This document shows, piece after piece, positions 1 to 6,060 of a stretch of 16,226 nt of DNA (within the stretch, counting starts at the first letter, position 1; every line of letters starts with the position of its first letter). The position numbers were made by a program, and so were the translations under genes. A model generated the notes under the pieces. That model did not search any database. It was not told the DNA's origin and saw only the letters and a list, made by a program, of their open reading frames with translations. The stretch lies in NCBI GenBank assembly GCA_910585165.1, contig CAJUBX010000052.1, forward strand, positions 1 to 16,226, written 5' to 3'. The DNA is from an uncultured Oscillibacter sp. (GTDB lineage: Bacteria > Bacillota > Clostridia > Oscillospirales > Oscillospiraceae).

Positions 1-1499
1 TGGTGGTGGACTCCACCCAGGGCGTGGAGGCCCAGACCCTGGCCAACACCTACCTTGCCATGGAGCACGACCTGGAGATTCTCCCGGTGTTCAACAAAAT
101 CGACCTTCCCGCCGCCGACCCCGCCAAGGCCAAGCAGGAGGTGGAGGACATCGTGGGCCTCCCGGCCCTGGACGCGCCGGAGATTTCCGCCAAGATGGGG
201 ATCAACATCGACGCGGTGCTGGAGGATATCGTGAAAAACGTCCCGCCTCCCTCCGGGGACGAAGCCGCCCCCCTCAAGGCCCTGATTTTTGACAGCCAGT
301 ACGACAGCTACCGGGGGGTCATCGTCTACATGCGGCTGATGGAGGGGAGCCTCCGGGCGGGGCAGACGGTGAGGATGATGGCCTCCGGCGCTTCCTACCA
401 GGTGGTGGAGTGCGGCCACCTGCTGCCCCTGGGGCTGGAGCCCTGCGAATGCCTCCGGGCGGGGGAGGTGGGCTACTTCACCGCCTCCATCAAAAACGTC
501 CGAGACACCCGGGTGGGCGACACCGTCACCGACGCGCAGAGCCCGGCGGCGGAGGCCCTCCCTGGCTACCGCCCCGTCCAGCCCATGGTTTACTGCGGCA
601 TCTACACCGAGGACGGGTCCAAGTACCCGGACCTGCGGGACGCCCTGGAAAAGCTCCGGCTCAACGACGCGTCCCTCTCCTTCGAGCCCGAGTCGTCCGT
701 TGCGTTGGGCTTTGGGTTCCGCTGCGGCTTTTTGGGCATGCTCCACATGGAGGTCATCCAGGAGCGGCTGGAGCGGGAGTTCGATCTGGACCTGGTGACC
801 ACATTACCATCTGTTATATATGACGTTTATAAAACGGACGGCAGCGTAATCCGGGTGGACAACCCCCATAATTACCCGGACCCGGCCTCCATCGAGCGGG
901 CGGAGGAGCCCTACGTCAAGGTTTCCATCATCAGCCCCAACGACTATGTGGGCAACATCATGCCCATGTGCCAGGAGCGCCGGGGGGAGTTCAGGGACAT
1001 GCAGTACCTGGACACCCACCTGGTGGAGCTCCACTACCAGATGCCGCTGAACGAGATCATCTACGACTTCTTCGACACGCTGAAGGCCAATACCAAGGGC
1101 TACGCCTCGCTGGACTATGAGCTCTCCGGCTACCGGCCCAGCGAGCTTGTGAAGGTGGACCTTCTTTTAAACGGGGACCAGGTGGACGCGCTGAGCTTCA
1201 TCGCCCACAAGGACAAGGCCTATCCCCGGGCCAGGAAGCTCTGCGAAAAGCTGAAGGAGAACATCCCCCGCCAGCTGTTCGAGGTGCCGGTGCAGGCGGC
1301 CATCGGCGGGCGGGTGATTGCCCGGGAGACCGTCAAGGCCATGCGCAAGGACGTTCTGGCCAAGTGCTACGGCGGCGACATCACCCGGAAGAAGAAGCTC
1401 CTGGAAAAGCAGAAGGAGGGCAAGAAGAAGATGCGCTCCCTGGGCAGCGTCCAGATTCCCACGGAGGCCTTCCTGGCGGTGCTCAAGCTGGACGAATAA
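1..1499 (+). CDS. lepA: Elongation factor 4 (LepA), 5'-truncated by window edge
   Basis: This is a translational GTPase that binds the ribosome and has been described as promoting back-translocation or aiding initiation and assembly. The reading frame runs from base 3; the true start and the G1 and switch regions lie upstream of the window. What remains is about 499 residues, against roughly 600 for the family. Visible are the end of the G domain (VVDSTQGVEAQT, then the G4 motif NKID in VFNKIDLP), the EF-G-like domains, and the LepA-specific C-terminal domain with GGDITRKKKLLEKQKEGKKK followed by a typical SVQIPTEAFLAVLK ending. That C-terminal domain separates LepA from EF-G. The gene ends with TAA and is followed directly by a strong terminator. 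An unusually AT-rich run of codons lies at about 801-836. Identification is secure. Confidence 0.97.
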   Translation, partial: VVDSTQGVEAQTLANTYLAMEHDLEILPVFNKIDLPAADPAKAKQEVEDIVGLPALDAPEISAKMGINIDAVLEDIVKNVPPPSGDEAAPLKALIFDSQYDSYRGVIVYMRLMEGSLRAGQTVRMMASGASYQVVECGHLLPLGLEPCECLRAGEVGYFTASIKNVRDTRVGDTVTDAQSPAAEALPGYRPVQPMVYCGIYTEDGSKYPDLRDALEKLRLNDASLSFEPESSVALGFGFRCGFLGMLHMEVIQERLEREFDLDLVTTLPSVIYDVYKTDGSVIRVDNPHNYPDPASIERAEEPYVKVSIISPNDYVGNIMPMCQERRGEFRDMQYLDTHLVELHYQMPLNEIIYDFFDTLKANTKGYASLDYELSGYRPSELVKVDLLLNGDQVDALSFIAHKDKAYPRARKLCEKLKENIPRQLFEVPVQAAIGGRVIARETVKAMRKDVLAKCYGGDITRKKKLLEKQKEGKKKMRSLGSVQIPTEAFLAVLKLDE

Positions 1500-1504
1500 A
1501 CACG

Positions 1505-1536
1505 GAGAGGACCTGCCGGGCAGGTCCTCTCTTTTT
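1505..1536 (+). terminator. Rho-independent terminator of lepA
   Basis: There is a perfect 12-bp stem (1505-1516 with 1520-1531), a 3-nt loop CGG, and then TTTTT. It starts 5 nt after the lepA stop codon. The convergent ferredoxin gene ends at 1547 on the other strand. The minus-strand side has only a weak T-run, so termination is probably mainly for lepA. Confidence 0.93.
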
Positions 1537-1546
1537 GCGGGAGACT

Positions 1547-1726
1547 TCAGCCGATGCTGATGGCGCTGACCGGGCACTCGTCCCGGGCGCTCTGGGCTGC
1601 GTCCAGCATTCCCTCGGGGATTTCCCCGCCGTGGGCGAAGCCGTCGTCTCCCATGGAAAACACCTCCGGGCAGTTCCCGGCGCACAGGCCGCAGCCGATG
1701 CAGTTTTCGTTGACCGTTGCGTTCAT
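1547..1726 (-). CDS. Single [4Fe-4S] ferredoxin (59 aa)
   Basis: This is a small cytoplasmic electron carrier. The 59-residue protein has CIGCGLCAGNCP near the N-terminus (Cys9, Cys12, Cys15, Cys19) and a lone CysPro near the C-terminus (Cys51 in ECPVSAI). That is the pattern of one-cluster ferredoxins: Cys9, 12, 15 and 51 would ligate the cluster, and Cys19 would be an extra cysteine left from the two-cluster ancestor. The protein is acidic, as expected. The start is fixed by AGGAG 8 nt upstream of ATG. It lies 85 nt downstream of the decarboxylase on the same strand, with an imperfect hairpin between them, so co-transcription is possible but unproven. A role as electron donor to the upstream radical SAM maturase is inference from position. 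The reading frame is too short for a usual ORF cutoff but is clear. Confidence 0.9.
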   Translation of the reverse strand: MNATVNENCIGCGLCAGNCPEVFSMGDDGFAHGGEIPEGMLDAAQSARDECPVSAISIG

Positions 1727-1758
1727 AACTGTTTCTCCTATTGAAGCATAAAATCTGC

Positions 1759-1790
1759 CCCGTCCCAGGGGAACGGGGCGGCAAGGTCTA
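1759..1790 (-). other. Hairpin between decarboxylase and ferredoxin genes
   Basis: A GCCCCGT...ACGGGGC inverted repeat lies within this interval, with further inner pairs. One C-A mismatch on the plus strand becomes a G-U wobble on the minus strand, which fits a minus-strand RNA structure. It is followed on the minus strand by AGATTTTA, so it may be a weak terminator or a processing/stability hairpin ahead of the ferredoxin. Confidence 0.4.
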
Positions 1791-1811
1791 GTGTGCCTCG
1801 TTTTTCGATTT

Positions 1812-3158
1812 TCAGTCCTTCAAAACGTCCACGGCCTCCACGCCGTAATATTGAAACAGCTTGACTGCCTCCGGCCCGATGCGCTCCCCGGACATGGCGG
1901 CGGGCACCGCCGGGGGGCAGCTCACCGTGGGCGCGCCGCAGATACGGCCCAGGCTCTTTCCCGCCGGAACGGTTTCCCGGGGGGCGAACAGGGCCTGCCG
2001 GGCGGACAGCGCCCGCTCTCCCCGGGCAATGGGCAGGGCCGGACGGGGCAGAGCCGCTTTTCGCAGGGCGCAGTCCAGGGAGTCGGCGGTCCATTGCAGG
2101 TCCTCCGCCGTGGTTTTTGGCGAGGCCATCAGCACGCAGAAATCCCGGTCCGCGTACTCCGGTTCTACCCCGCCTACCCGCAGGTGCTCCGCCAGCTCCC
2201 GCCCGTCCCAGCCCCAGGCGGCGGCGTCCAGGGTGAGCTTCAGGGGCTCGTCCCCCGCCAAGGTCCAGCCCCGGCGGGTCAGGTCCTGCTTCAGCGCGGA
2301 CAGCCGCCCGGCGGCGGCGCGGATGCGGGACCGGCCCTCCCCGGCGAGATAGGCGTTGCAGAGGTCCAGGGAGGCCAACGTCAAATAGGACGGGCTGGTG
2401 GACCCGAACAGGGCCAGGGCCGCCTTGGCGTTGATCCCGAGCCCTGCCCGGGCTCCTTTCCGGACATGGAGATAGGCCCCGCCGGTGAGGACCGGCAGCG
2501 TCTTGTGGGCGGAGTCGCAGCACATATCCGCCCCCTGGTCCAGGGGGTGGAGGGAGGGTTCCAGGAAGCGGAGATAGGCCCCGTGGGCGTTGTCCGTCAG
2601 GAGAAGGGTCCCGTGAGCATGGCAGACCTCCGCCAGGGCGGAGATGTCCGCCATATTGCCAAGGTAATCCGGGCTGGTGACGTACACGGCGGCGGGAGGG
2701 GCATCCAGGGCCGCCAGGGCCCTCTCCAGGCCCGCCGCCGTGACGGGGCAGGCGCAGAGGGAGGGGGTTTCCCCCTCCGGCCACAGCCAGCGGGGCTCAA
2801 AGTCCAGCAGGGCGGCGGCGTATACAAAGGACTTGTGGACGTTCCGGGCGGCGAGGATCACCGGCGGCGTTCCGGCGGGGCGGCTCTGGAGGGCCAGGAA
2901 CAGCATGGCCTTGAGGCACTGGCTGGAGCCCTCCGTAGAGTAGAACGTGGCCCCGGAGCCGAAAAGGGCGGCGGCATTGGCCTCGCTTTTTGCGATGATG
3001 CCGGAGGCCTCGTAGAGGGAATCCGCCCCGGCGATTTCTGTCACGTCCCACGCCTCGCAGCCCAGAGGGCCGCGGATGCCCTTGTGCCCCGGCATGTGGA
3101 GGCGGCACAGGCCCTCCCGCTCGTATCCTTGCAGGAAGTCCCAGACAGGCGTGGTCAT
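1812..3158 (-). CDS. Orn/Lys/Arg decarboxylase-family PLP enzyme (448 aa)
   Basis: This is a fold-type I, PLP-dependent protein of the bacterial ornithine/lysine/arginine decarboxylase family. It shows HMPGHKG near the N-terminus (about residues 21-27), GSGATFYSTEGSSQ at about 68-81, the cofactor-binding TDNAHGAYL with Asp189, and DSAHKTLPVLTGGAYL where Lys219 should carry the PLP. Its 448 aa match the short Gram-positive form (YaaO/SpeA-like) without the N-terminal wing domain of the enterobacterial enzymes. Substrate cannot be told from sequence. Start choice: the ATG at 3158 overlaps the stop of the upstream maturase as ATGA. An in-frame ATG 16 codons further up would add a Gly/Arg-rich tail lying inside the maturase gene and is less likely. 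The overlap implies translational coupling to a radical SAM RiPP maturase, an unexpected partner. Confidence 0.9.
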   Translation of the reverse strand: MTTPVWDFLQGYEREGLCRLHMPGHKGIRGPLGCEAWDVTEIAGADSLYEASGIIAKSEANAAALFGSGATFYSTEGSSQCLKAMLFLALQSRPAGTPPVILAARNVHKSFVYAAALLDFEPRWLWPEGETPSLCACPVTAAGLERALAALDAPPAAVYVTSPDYLGNMADISALAEVCHAHGTLLLTDNAHGAYLRFLEPSLHPLDQGADMCCDSAHKTLPVLTGGAYLHVRKGARAGLGINAKAALALFGSTSPSYLTLASLDLCNAYLAGEGRSRIRAAAGRLSALKQDLTRRGWTLAGDEPLKLTLDAAAWGWDGRELAEHLRVGGVEPEYADRDFCVLMASPKTTAEDLQWTADSLDCALRKAALPRPALPIARGERALSARQALFAPRETVPAGKSLGRICGAPTVSCPPAVPAAMSGERIGPEAVKLFQYYGVEAVDVLKD

Positions 3159-4543
3159 GCCTCCTCCACCTCTTCCGCCAGGGCGGCCTGGAGCATGATG
3201 GCGCACTCCATCCGCTTGCGGAAGAGCTCACAGCCCGCCTCATAGACCCCCCGGATGGAGCCGGAGGCGTGGTAGGCGTTGGCGGCGCAGCCGCCGGAGC
3301 AGTAGAGCTTGGCCCAGCAGTCCGCGCACTCCGGCCGGGCGTAGGCGTTGCAGGCCCGGAATTCCTCCCGCAGGGCGGTATTCGTCACGCCGCTCCACAC
3401 GTCCCCCAACCTATAGGCCTCCTCCCCCACGAACTGGTGGCAGGGGTACAGGTCCCCCCAGGGGGTGACGGCCATGTACTCCGTGCCGGAGCCGCAGCCG
3501 GATACCCGCTTGTAGACGCAGGGGCCCCCGGCGAGGTCCAGCATGTAGTGGTAGAAGGTGATGGGGCGGCCCTCTTTATGCCGTTTCAGCATCTCCACTG
3601 CCAGAAGCTCGTACTGCTCCTTGACGATCTCCAAATCCTCCGCCGTCAGTGCGGCGGGGTCCCCGGGGGCGCAGACCACCGGCTCCATGGAAAGCTCGGT
3701 GAAGCCCAGGTCCGCCATGTGGAAGAGGTCCTTGGTGAAATCGGGGTTTCGATGGGTGAAGGTGCCCCGCATGTAGTAGCGGGTTCCGCCCCGGGCCTTC
3801 ACCAGCTCCTGGAACTTGGGGACAATGCGGTCATAGCTGCCGTTTCCGGCATAGTCCACCCGGAGAGCGTCGTGGATTTCCTTCCGCCCGTCCAGGGAGA
3901 GGACCACGTTGTCCATCTCCCGGTTGGCAAAGTCGATGACCTCTTGGTCAATGAGCATGCCGTTGGTGGTGAGGGTGAAGCGGAAGCGCTTGTGATGGGG
4001 CCCCTCCTGGGTCCGGGCGTAGGCCACCAGGTCTTTCACCACCCGGAAGTTCATCAGCGGCTCGCCGCCGAAAAAGTCCACCTCCAGGTTGGTGCGGCTC
4101 CCGGAGTGGGCGATGAGGAAATCCAGGGCCTGCTTTCCCACCTCGAAGGACATCAGGGCCCGGTCCCCGTGATACTTGCCCTGGCTTGCGAAGCAGTAGG
4201 CGCAGTTTAAGTTGCAGGTGTGGGCCACGTGGAGGCACAGGGCCTTCACCACGTCCCCGGAGCGCTGCTTGAAGGTCCCGGCGATATCCGCGAAGGTATC
4301 GGGGGTGTAGAGCTGCCCGGACCGGACCAGGGACTCCACGTCGGCCAGGCACTCCCGGATTTCCGCCTCCGTCACGCCGGGGCGGTCCGGGTACTTTTCC
4401 AGCAGGGCTTGGACGATTTCCTCCGCCGTGTGGTCCGGGTAGAGGGCGATGACGTCATAGGCGACGCCGTCCACCACATGGATGCCGCCGGAGCAGCTGT
4501 CCAGAACGATGCTGTAGCCGTTCAGCTTGTATTGATGTACCAT
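3155..4543 (-). CDS. scfB: SCIFF (ranthipeptide) radical SAM/SPASM maturase
   Basis: This enzyme uses S-adenosylmethionine and iron-sulfur clusters to form thioether crosslinks from Cys residues of the SCIFF precursor to acceptor residues. In 462 residues it has an N-terminal region of about 95 aa fitting the RiPP recognition element, the radical SAM motif CNLNCAYC (Cys110, 114, 117), FFGGEPLMNF at 158-167, and a Cys-rich C-terminus of SPASM type (Cys342, 350, 368, 398, 406, 409, 415, 419, 438) that would hold auxiliary clusters. The family call is strengthened by the SCIFF peptide gene immediately upstream. The start has AGGAGGA 5 nt before ATG. Its stop overlaps the decarboxylase start by 4 nt. 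The intergenic gap to the peptide gene holds two hairpins that probably lower maturase expression relative to peptide. Confidence 0.95.
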   Translation of the reverse strand: MVHQYKLNGYSIVLDSCSGGIHVVDGVAYDVIALYPDHTAEEIVQALLEKYPDRPGVTEAEIRECLADVESLVRSGQLYTPDTFADIAGTFKQRSGDVVKALCLHVAHTCNLNCAYCFASQGKYHGDRALMSFEVGKQALDFLIAHSGSRTNLEVDFFGGEPLMNFRVVKDLVAYARTQEGPHHKRFRFTLTTNGMLIDQEVIDFANREMDNVVLSLDGRKEIHDALRVDYAGNGSYDRIVPKFQELVKARGGTRYYMRGTFTHRNPDFTKDLFHMADLGFTELSMEPVVCAPGDPAALTAEDLEIVKEQYELLAVEMLKRHKEGRPITFYHYMLDLAGGPCVYKRVSGCGSGTEYMAVTPWGDLYPCHQFVGEEAYRLGDVWSGVTNTALREEFRACNAYARPECADCWAKLYCSGGCAANAYHASGSIRGVYEAGCELFRKRMECAIMLQAALAEEVEEA

Positions 4544-4557
4544 AGCTTCCTCCTAAG

Positions 4558-4575
4558 GCCGCCCGGAGGGGCGGC
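4558..4575 (-). promoter_or_regulatory. Hairpin just upstream of the maturase ribosome binding site
   Basis: A perfect 7-bp stem (4558-4564 with 4569-4575) with a GGAG loop lies a few bases upstream of the AGGAGGA of the maturase gene on the minus strand. It may act as a 5' stabiliser or limit translation initiation. Function is inferred from position only. Confidence 0.45.
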
Positions 4576-4588
4576 GGACTTTTTGACA

Positions 4589-4618
4589 GGAAAAGCGCCG
4601 CCTCACCGGGCGGCGCTT
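4589..4618 (-). terminator. Attenuator-like terminator between SCIFF peptide and maturase
   Basis: There is a perfect 10-bp GC-rich stem (4593-4602 with 4609-4618), a 6-nt loop, and on the minus strand a TTTTCC tail. It begins 7 nt after the SCIFF stop codon. Partial read-through here would yield far more precursor peptide mRNA than maturase mRNA, a common design in RiPP operons. Confidence 0.75.
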
Positions 4619-4625
4619 CGGCTGT

Positions 4626-4766
4626 TCACTTCTGCTCGCACTTCTGGTTGGCGACGCCGCAGGAGGTCTTGCAGGCGGACTGGCAGGAGGTCTGGCACTC
4701 GCCGCAGCCGCCCTTCTTGGCGCTTTCGCAGAGACTGCGGGTCTCCAGGGTCTTGATTCTCTTCAT
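4626..4766 (-). CDS. scfA: SCIFF ranthipeptide precursor (46 aa, seven Cys)
   Basis: This is the precursor of the ribosomally made, post-translationally modified 'six cysteines in forty-five residues' peptide of Clostridia. The 46-aa product starts MKRIKTLETRSL and carries the family core GGCGECQTSCQSACKTSC, then one more Cys near the end. Six Cys (21, 24, 28, 32, 36, 43) follow the usual spacing; Cys13 in the leader-proximal part is an extra one. Thr and Ser residues between the cysteines are the expected thioether acceptors. The maturase gene follows 82 nt downstream. GGGGAG about 9 nt before the ATG serves as ribosome binding site. I found no convincing sigma-A promoter in the 44 bases between the start codon and the MITE-like element. 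In solventogenic clostridia such peptides are reported to influence population-level behaviour; the role here is unknown. Confidence 0.95.
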   Translation of the reverse strand: MKRIKTLETRSLCESAKKGGCGECQTSCQSACKTSCGVANQKCEQK

Positions 4767-4807
4767 ACGGTATTCTCCCCTCTGATTGAATTTGTAACGC
4801 TCCGCTT

Positions 4808-4974
4808 TAAGAGCCTGTTTAAAATCTGACGGAATGCCGGATTGTTACAGATTTTTTTGTTGGGCAAGGCGGTTTGACGCAGGAATCCTGACGGATTTCA
4901 AGTCAAACCAACGCAGTCCCAGCGGAAAAAGATGTGCAAAGACGGCGTTTTGGCAGATTTTAATCAGGCTCTAA
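4808..4974. mobile_element. MITE-like element, 161 bp, with TIRs and TAA target duplication
   Basis: The element 4811-4971 begins GAGCCTGTTTAAAATCTG and ends CAGATTTTAATCAGGCTC: 18-bp terminal inverted repeats with one mismatch. It is flanked on both sides by TAA (4808-4810 and 4972-4974), a likely 3-bp target duplication. Inside are an 8-bp inverted repeat (4871-4878 with 4902-4909) and a smaller near-palindrome (CAGGAATCCTG), so the whole can fold into a long hairpin. There is no ORF and the composition is more AT-rich than the flanks. A 3-bp TNA duplication is typical of some IS5-family transposases, so this is probably a non-autonomous relative; that assignment is inference. It lies 45 nt upstream of the SCIFF start codon. 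Confidence 0.8.
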
Positions 4975-5051
4975 GAAGCGGCCTTTTGTCTTCGACAGTT
5001 TAGCATAGGACCGCCGGAAAGTCAAGAGGGGCGGAAGGCCCTTGCCGCCGC

Positions 5052-5531
5052 TTAAAGGGTCCTGCCCAGCTTCTTTGCGATTTCATACTTCACGTCATAA
5101 TCCCCGCCGGGAGAAAGGGGCGGAAGCGCCCTCCATTCCTGCTCGCCGATGAATACGGTGTGCCCATAGACGTCCGACTTCCGGCACCCCGAGGCGATTC
5201 CCCAGGAAAACCAGATGTCCTCCATGTGCTGGGGGACGTAATCCTCCTGGTGGCCGATGATTCTCCACTCCCCCTCGGACTTGCGGTCAAACAGGCTGTA
5301 GGTGTCCACAGGGGTTACGGTCAGCCAGTCCGAACGGAGGATATCTTCTTCGGTAATCACCGGCTGTTCGGAGGCGTAATCGAGAATTTCCGCAATATGA
5401 AAGATCTCTTTTGCCGCGATCCGCCCGAAGCGGTAGGTGTGCTCGTCGAATTGGAAGCAGAAAATATCCCCGATTTTTATATACCGCAGCATGGTCCGCC
5501 GCTTTTTCTCCCAGCCCCAGATTTTTATCAT
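5052..5531 (-). CDS. Imm26-like protein (159 aa), orphan
   Basis: The protein starts MIKIWGWEKKRRTMLRYIKIGDIFCF and continues with features I associate with the immunity protein 26 family of polymorphic toxin systems: the IKIGDIF opening strand, a HIAEILDY segment, PVITEEDI, and EGEWRIIGHQED in the middle. It is a soluble protein with no signal peptide or membrane segment. Members are often found alone, without the cognate toxin, as here, and some may serve other roles. The start at 5531 is chosen because GGGAGG lies 8 nt upstream; the internal Met14 has no Shine-Dalgarno. It sits 73 nt downstream of the signal peptidase gene on the same strand, with no clear terminator between, so it may be the last gene of that operon. 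Family assignment is from memory of motifs and moderately sure. Confidence 0.65.
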   Translation of the reverse strand: MIKIWGWEKKRRTMLRYIKIGDIFCFQFDEHTYRFGRIAAKEIFHIAEILDYASEQPVITEEDILRSDWLTVTPVDTYSLFDRKSEGEWRIIGHQEDYVPQHMEDIWFSWGIASGCRKSDVYGHTVFIGEQEWRALPPLSPGGDYDVKYEIAKKLGRTL

Positions 5532-5604
5532 GAAAAGCGCCTCCCATCATGGATTTGCCGTTTTTCAGAATGTTTCAGCCAATGCGGACGACTGGCCCGG
5601 CTTC

Positions 5605-6057
5605 TCAAACTCCCCGGCGCGGCGGGGAAGCGAGGCGGGAGTCCCCGCCGCCCCGCAGAAGGCACAGGGCCCCTCCGGCGAAGACGCACAGGTCCGCCAG
5701 GTTGAAGGCATAGCGGTTCAGGGGCCCGGGGGCCCGGGGGAACTGGAGGTAGTCGCAGACCCGCCCGTCCGAAACGCGCTCGAAAAGGTTGCTCAGCCCC
5801 CCGCCCAGAATCAGCCCCGTTCCCAGGGGACAGCGCCTCCGCCGGGCCCACAGCAGCCCCAGCGCCGCCGCCGAGGCCAGGGGCAGGGCCTCCGCCGGGA
5901 TGGGCAGGCCGAAGGCCGCCCCCTGGTTCCAGAAAACCTTCAGCCGGACCCGGCCCCCCAGGCATTCCCCACCGGAGGGGATGGGCCGGCGGTCCAGCCG
6001 CCGCCGGAGGGCGGCGCAGCCGGAAAAGGCGGCCAGTGCGGTGAAAGCCGTTTTCAT
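5605..6057 (-). CDS. lspA: Signal peptidase II-like protein, divergent (150 aa)
   Basis: Signal peptidase II is a membrane aspartyl protease that removes the signal peptide from prolipoproteins after diacylglyceryl modification. Family marks seen are WNQGAAFG at 43-50 (cf. N-x-GAAF), GGGLSNLFERV at 85-95, then VCDYLQF with Asp102 and FNLAD with Asp122, which fit the catalytic Asp pair. It is unusual: the first segment is short and Arg-rich after residue 17, the usual DR of GNxxDR is replaced by ER, and the C-terminal tail is Arg/Pro-rich. It may therefore be a second or specialised copy. The start at 6057 has AGGAGG 8 nt upstream and follows the GTPase gene by 3 nt, so it is in the same operon. 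A lipoprotein substrate is encoded elsewhere in the window at 15199-15582. Confidence 0.75.
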   Translation of the reverse strand: MKTAFTALAAFSGCAALRRRLDRRPIPSGGECLGGRVRLKVFWNQGAAFGLPIPAEALPLASAAALGLLWARRRRCPLGTGLILGGGLSNLFERVSDGRVCDYLQFPRAPGPLNRYAFNLADLCVFAGGALCLLRGGGDSRLASPPRRGV

Positions 6058-6060
6058 GCT

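Noticed and set aside
1791..3245. A 484-codon plus-strand open frame opposite the decarboxylase
   Set aside because: Shadow of the real minus-strand gene, with biased composition and no initiation signal.
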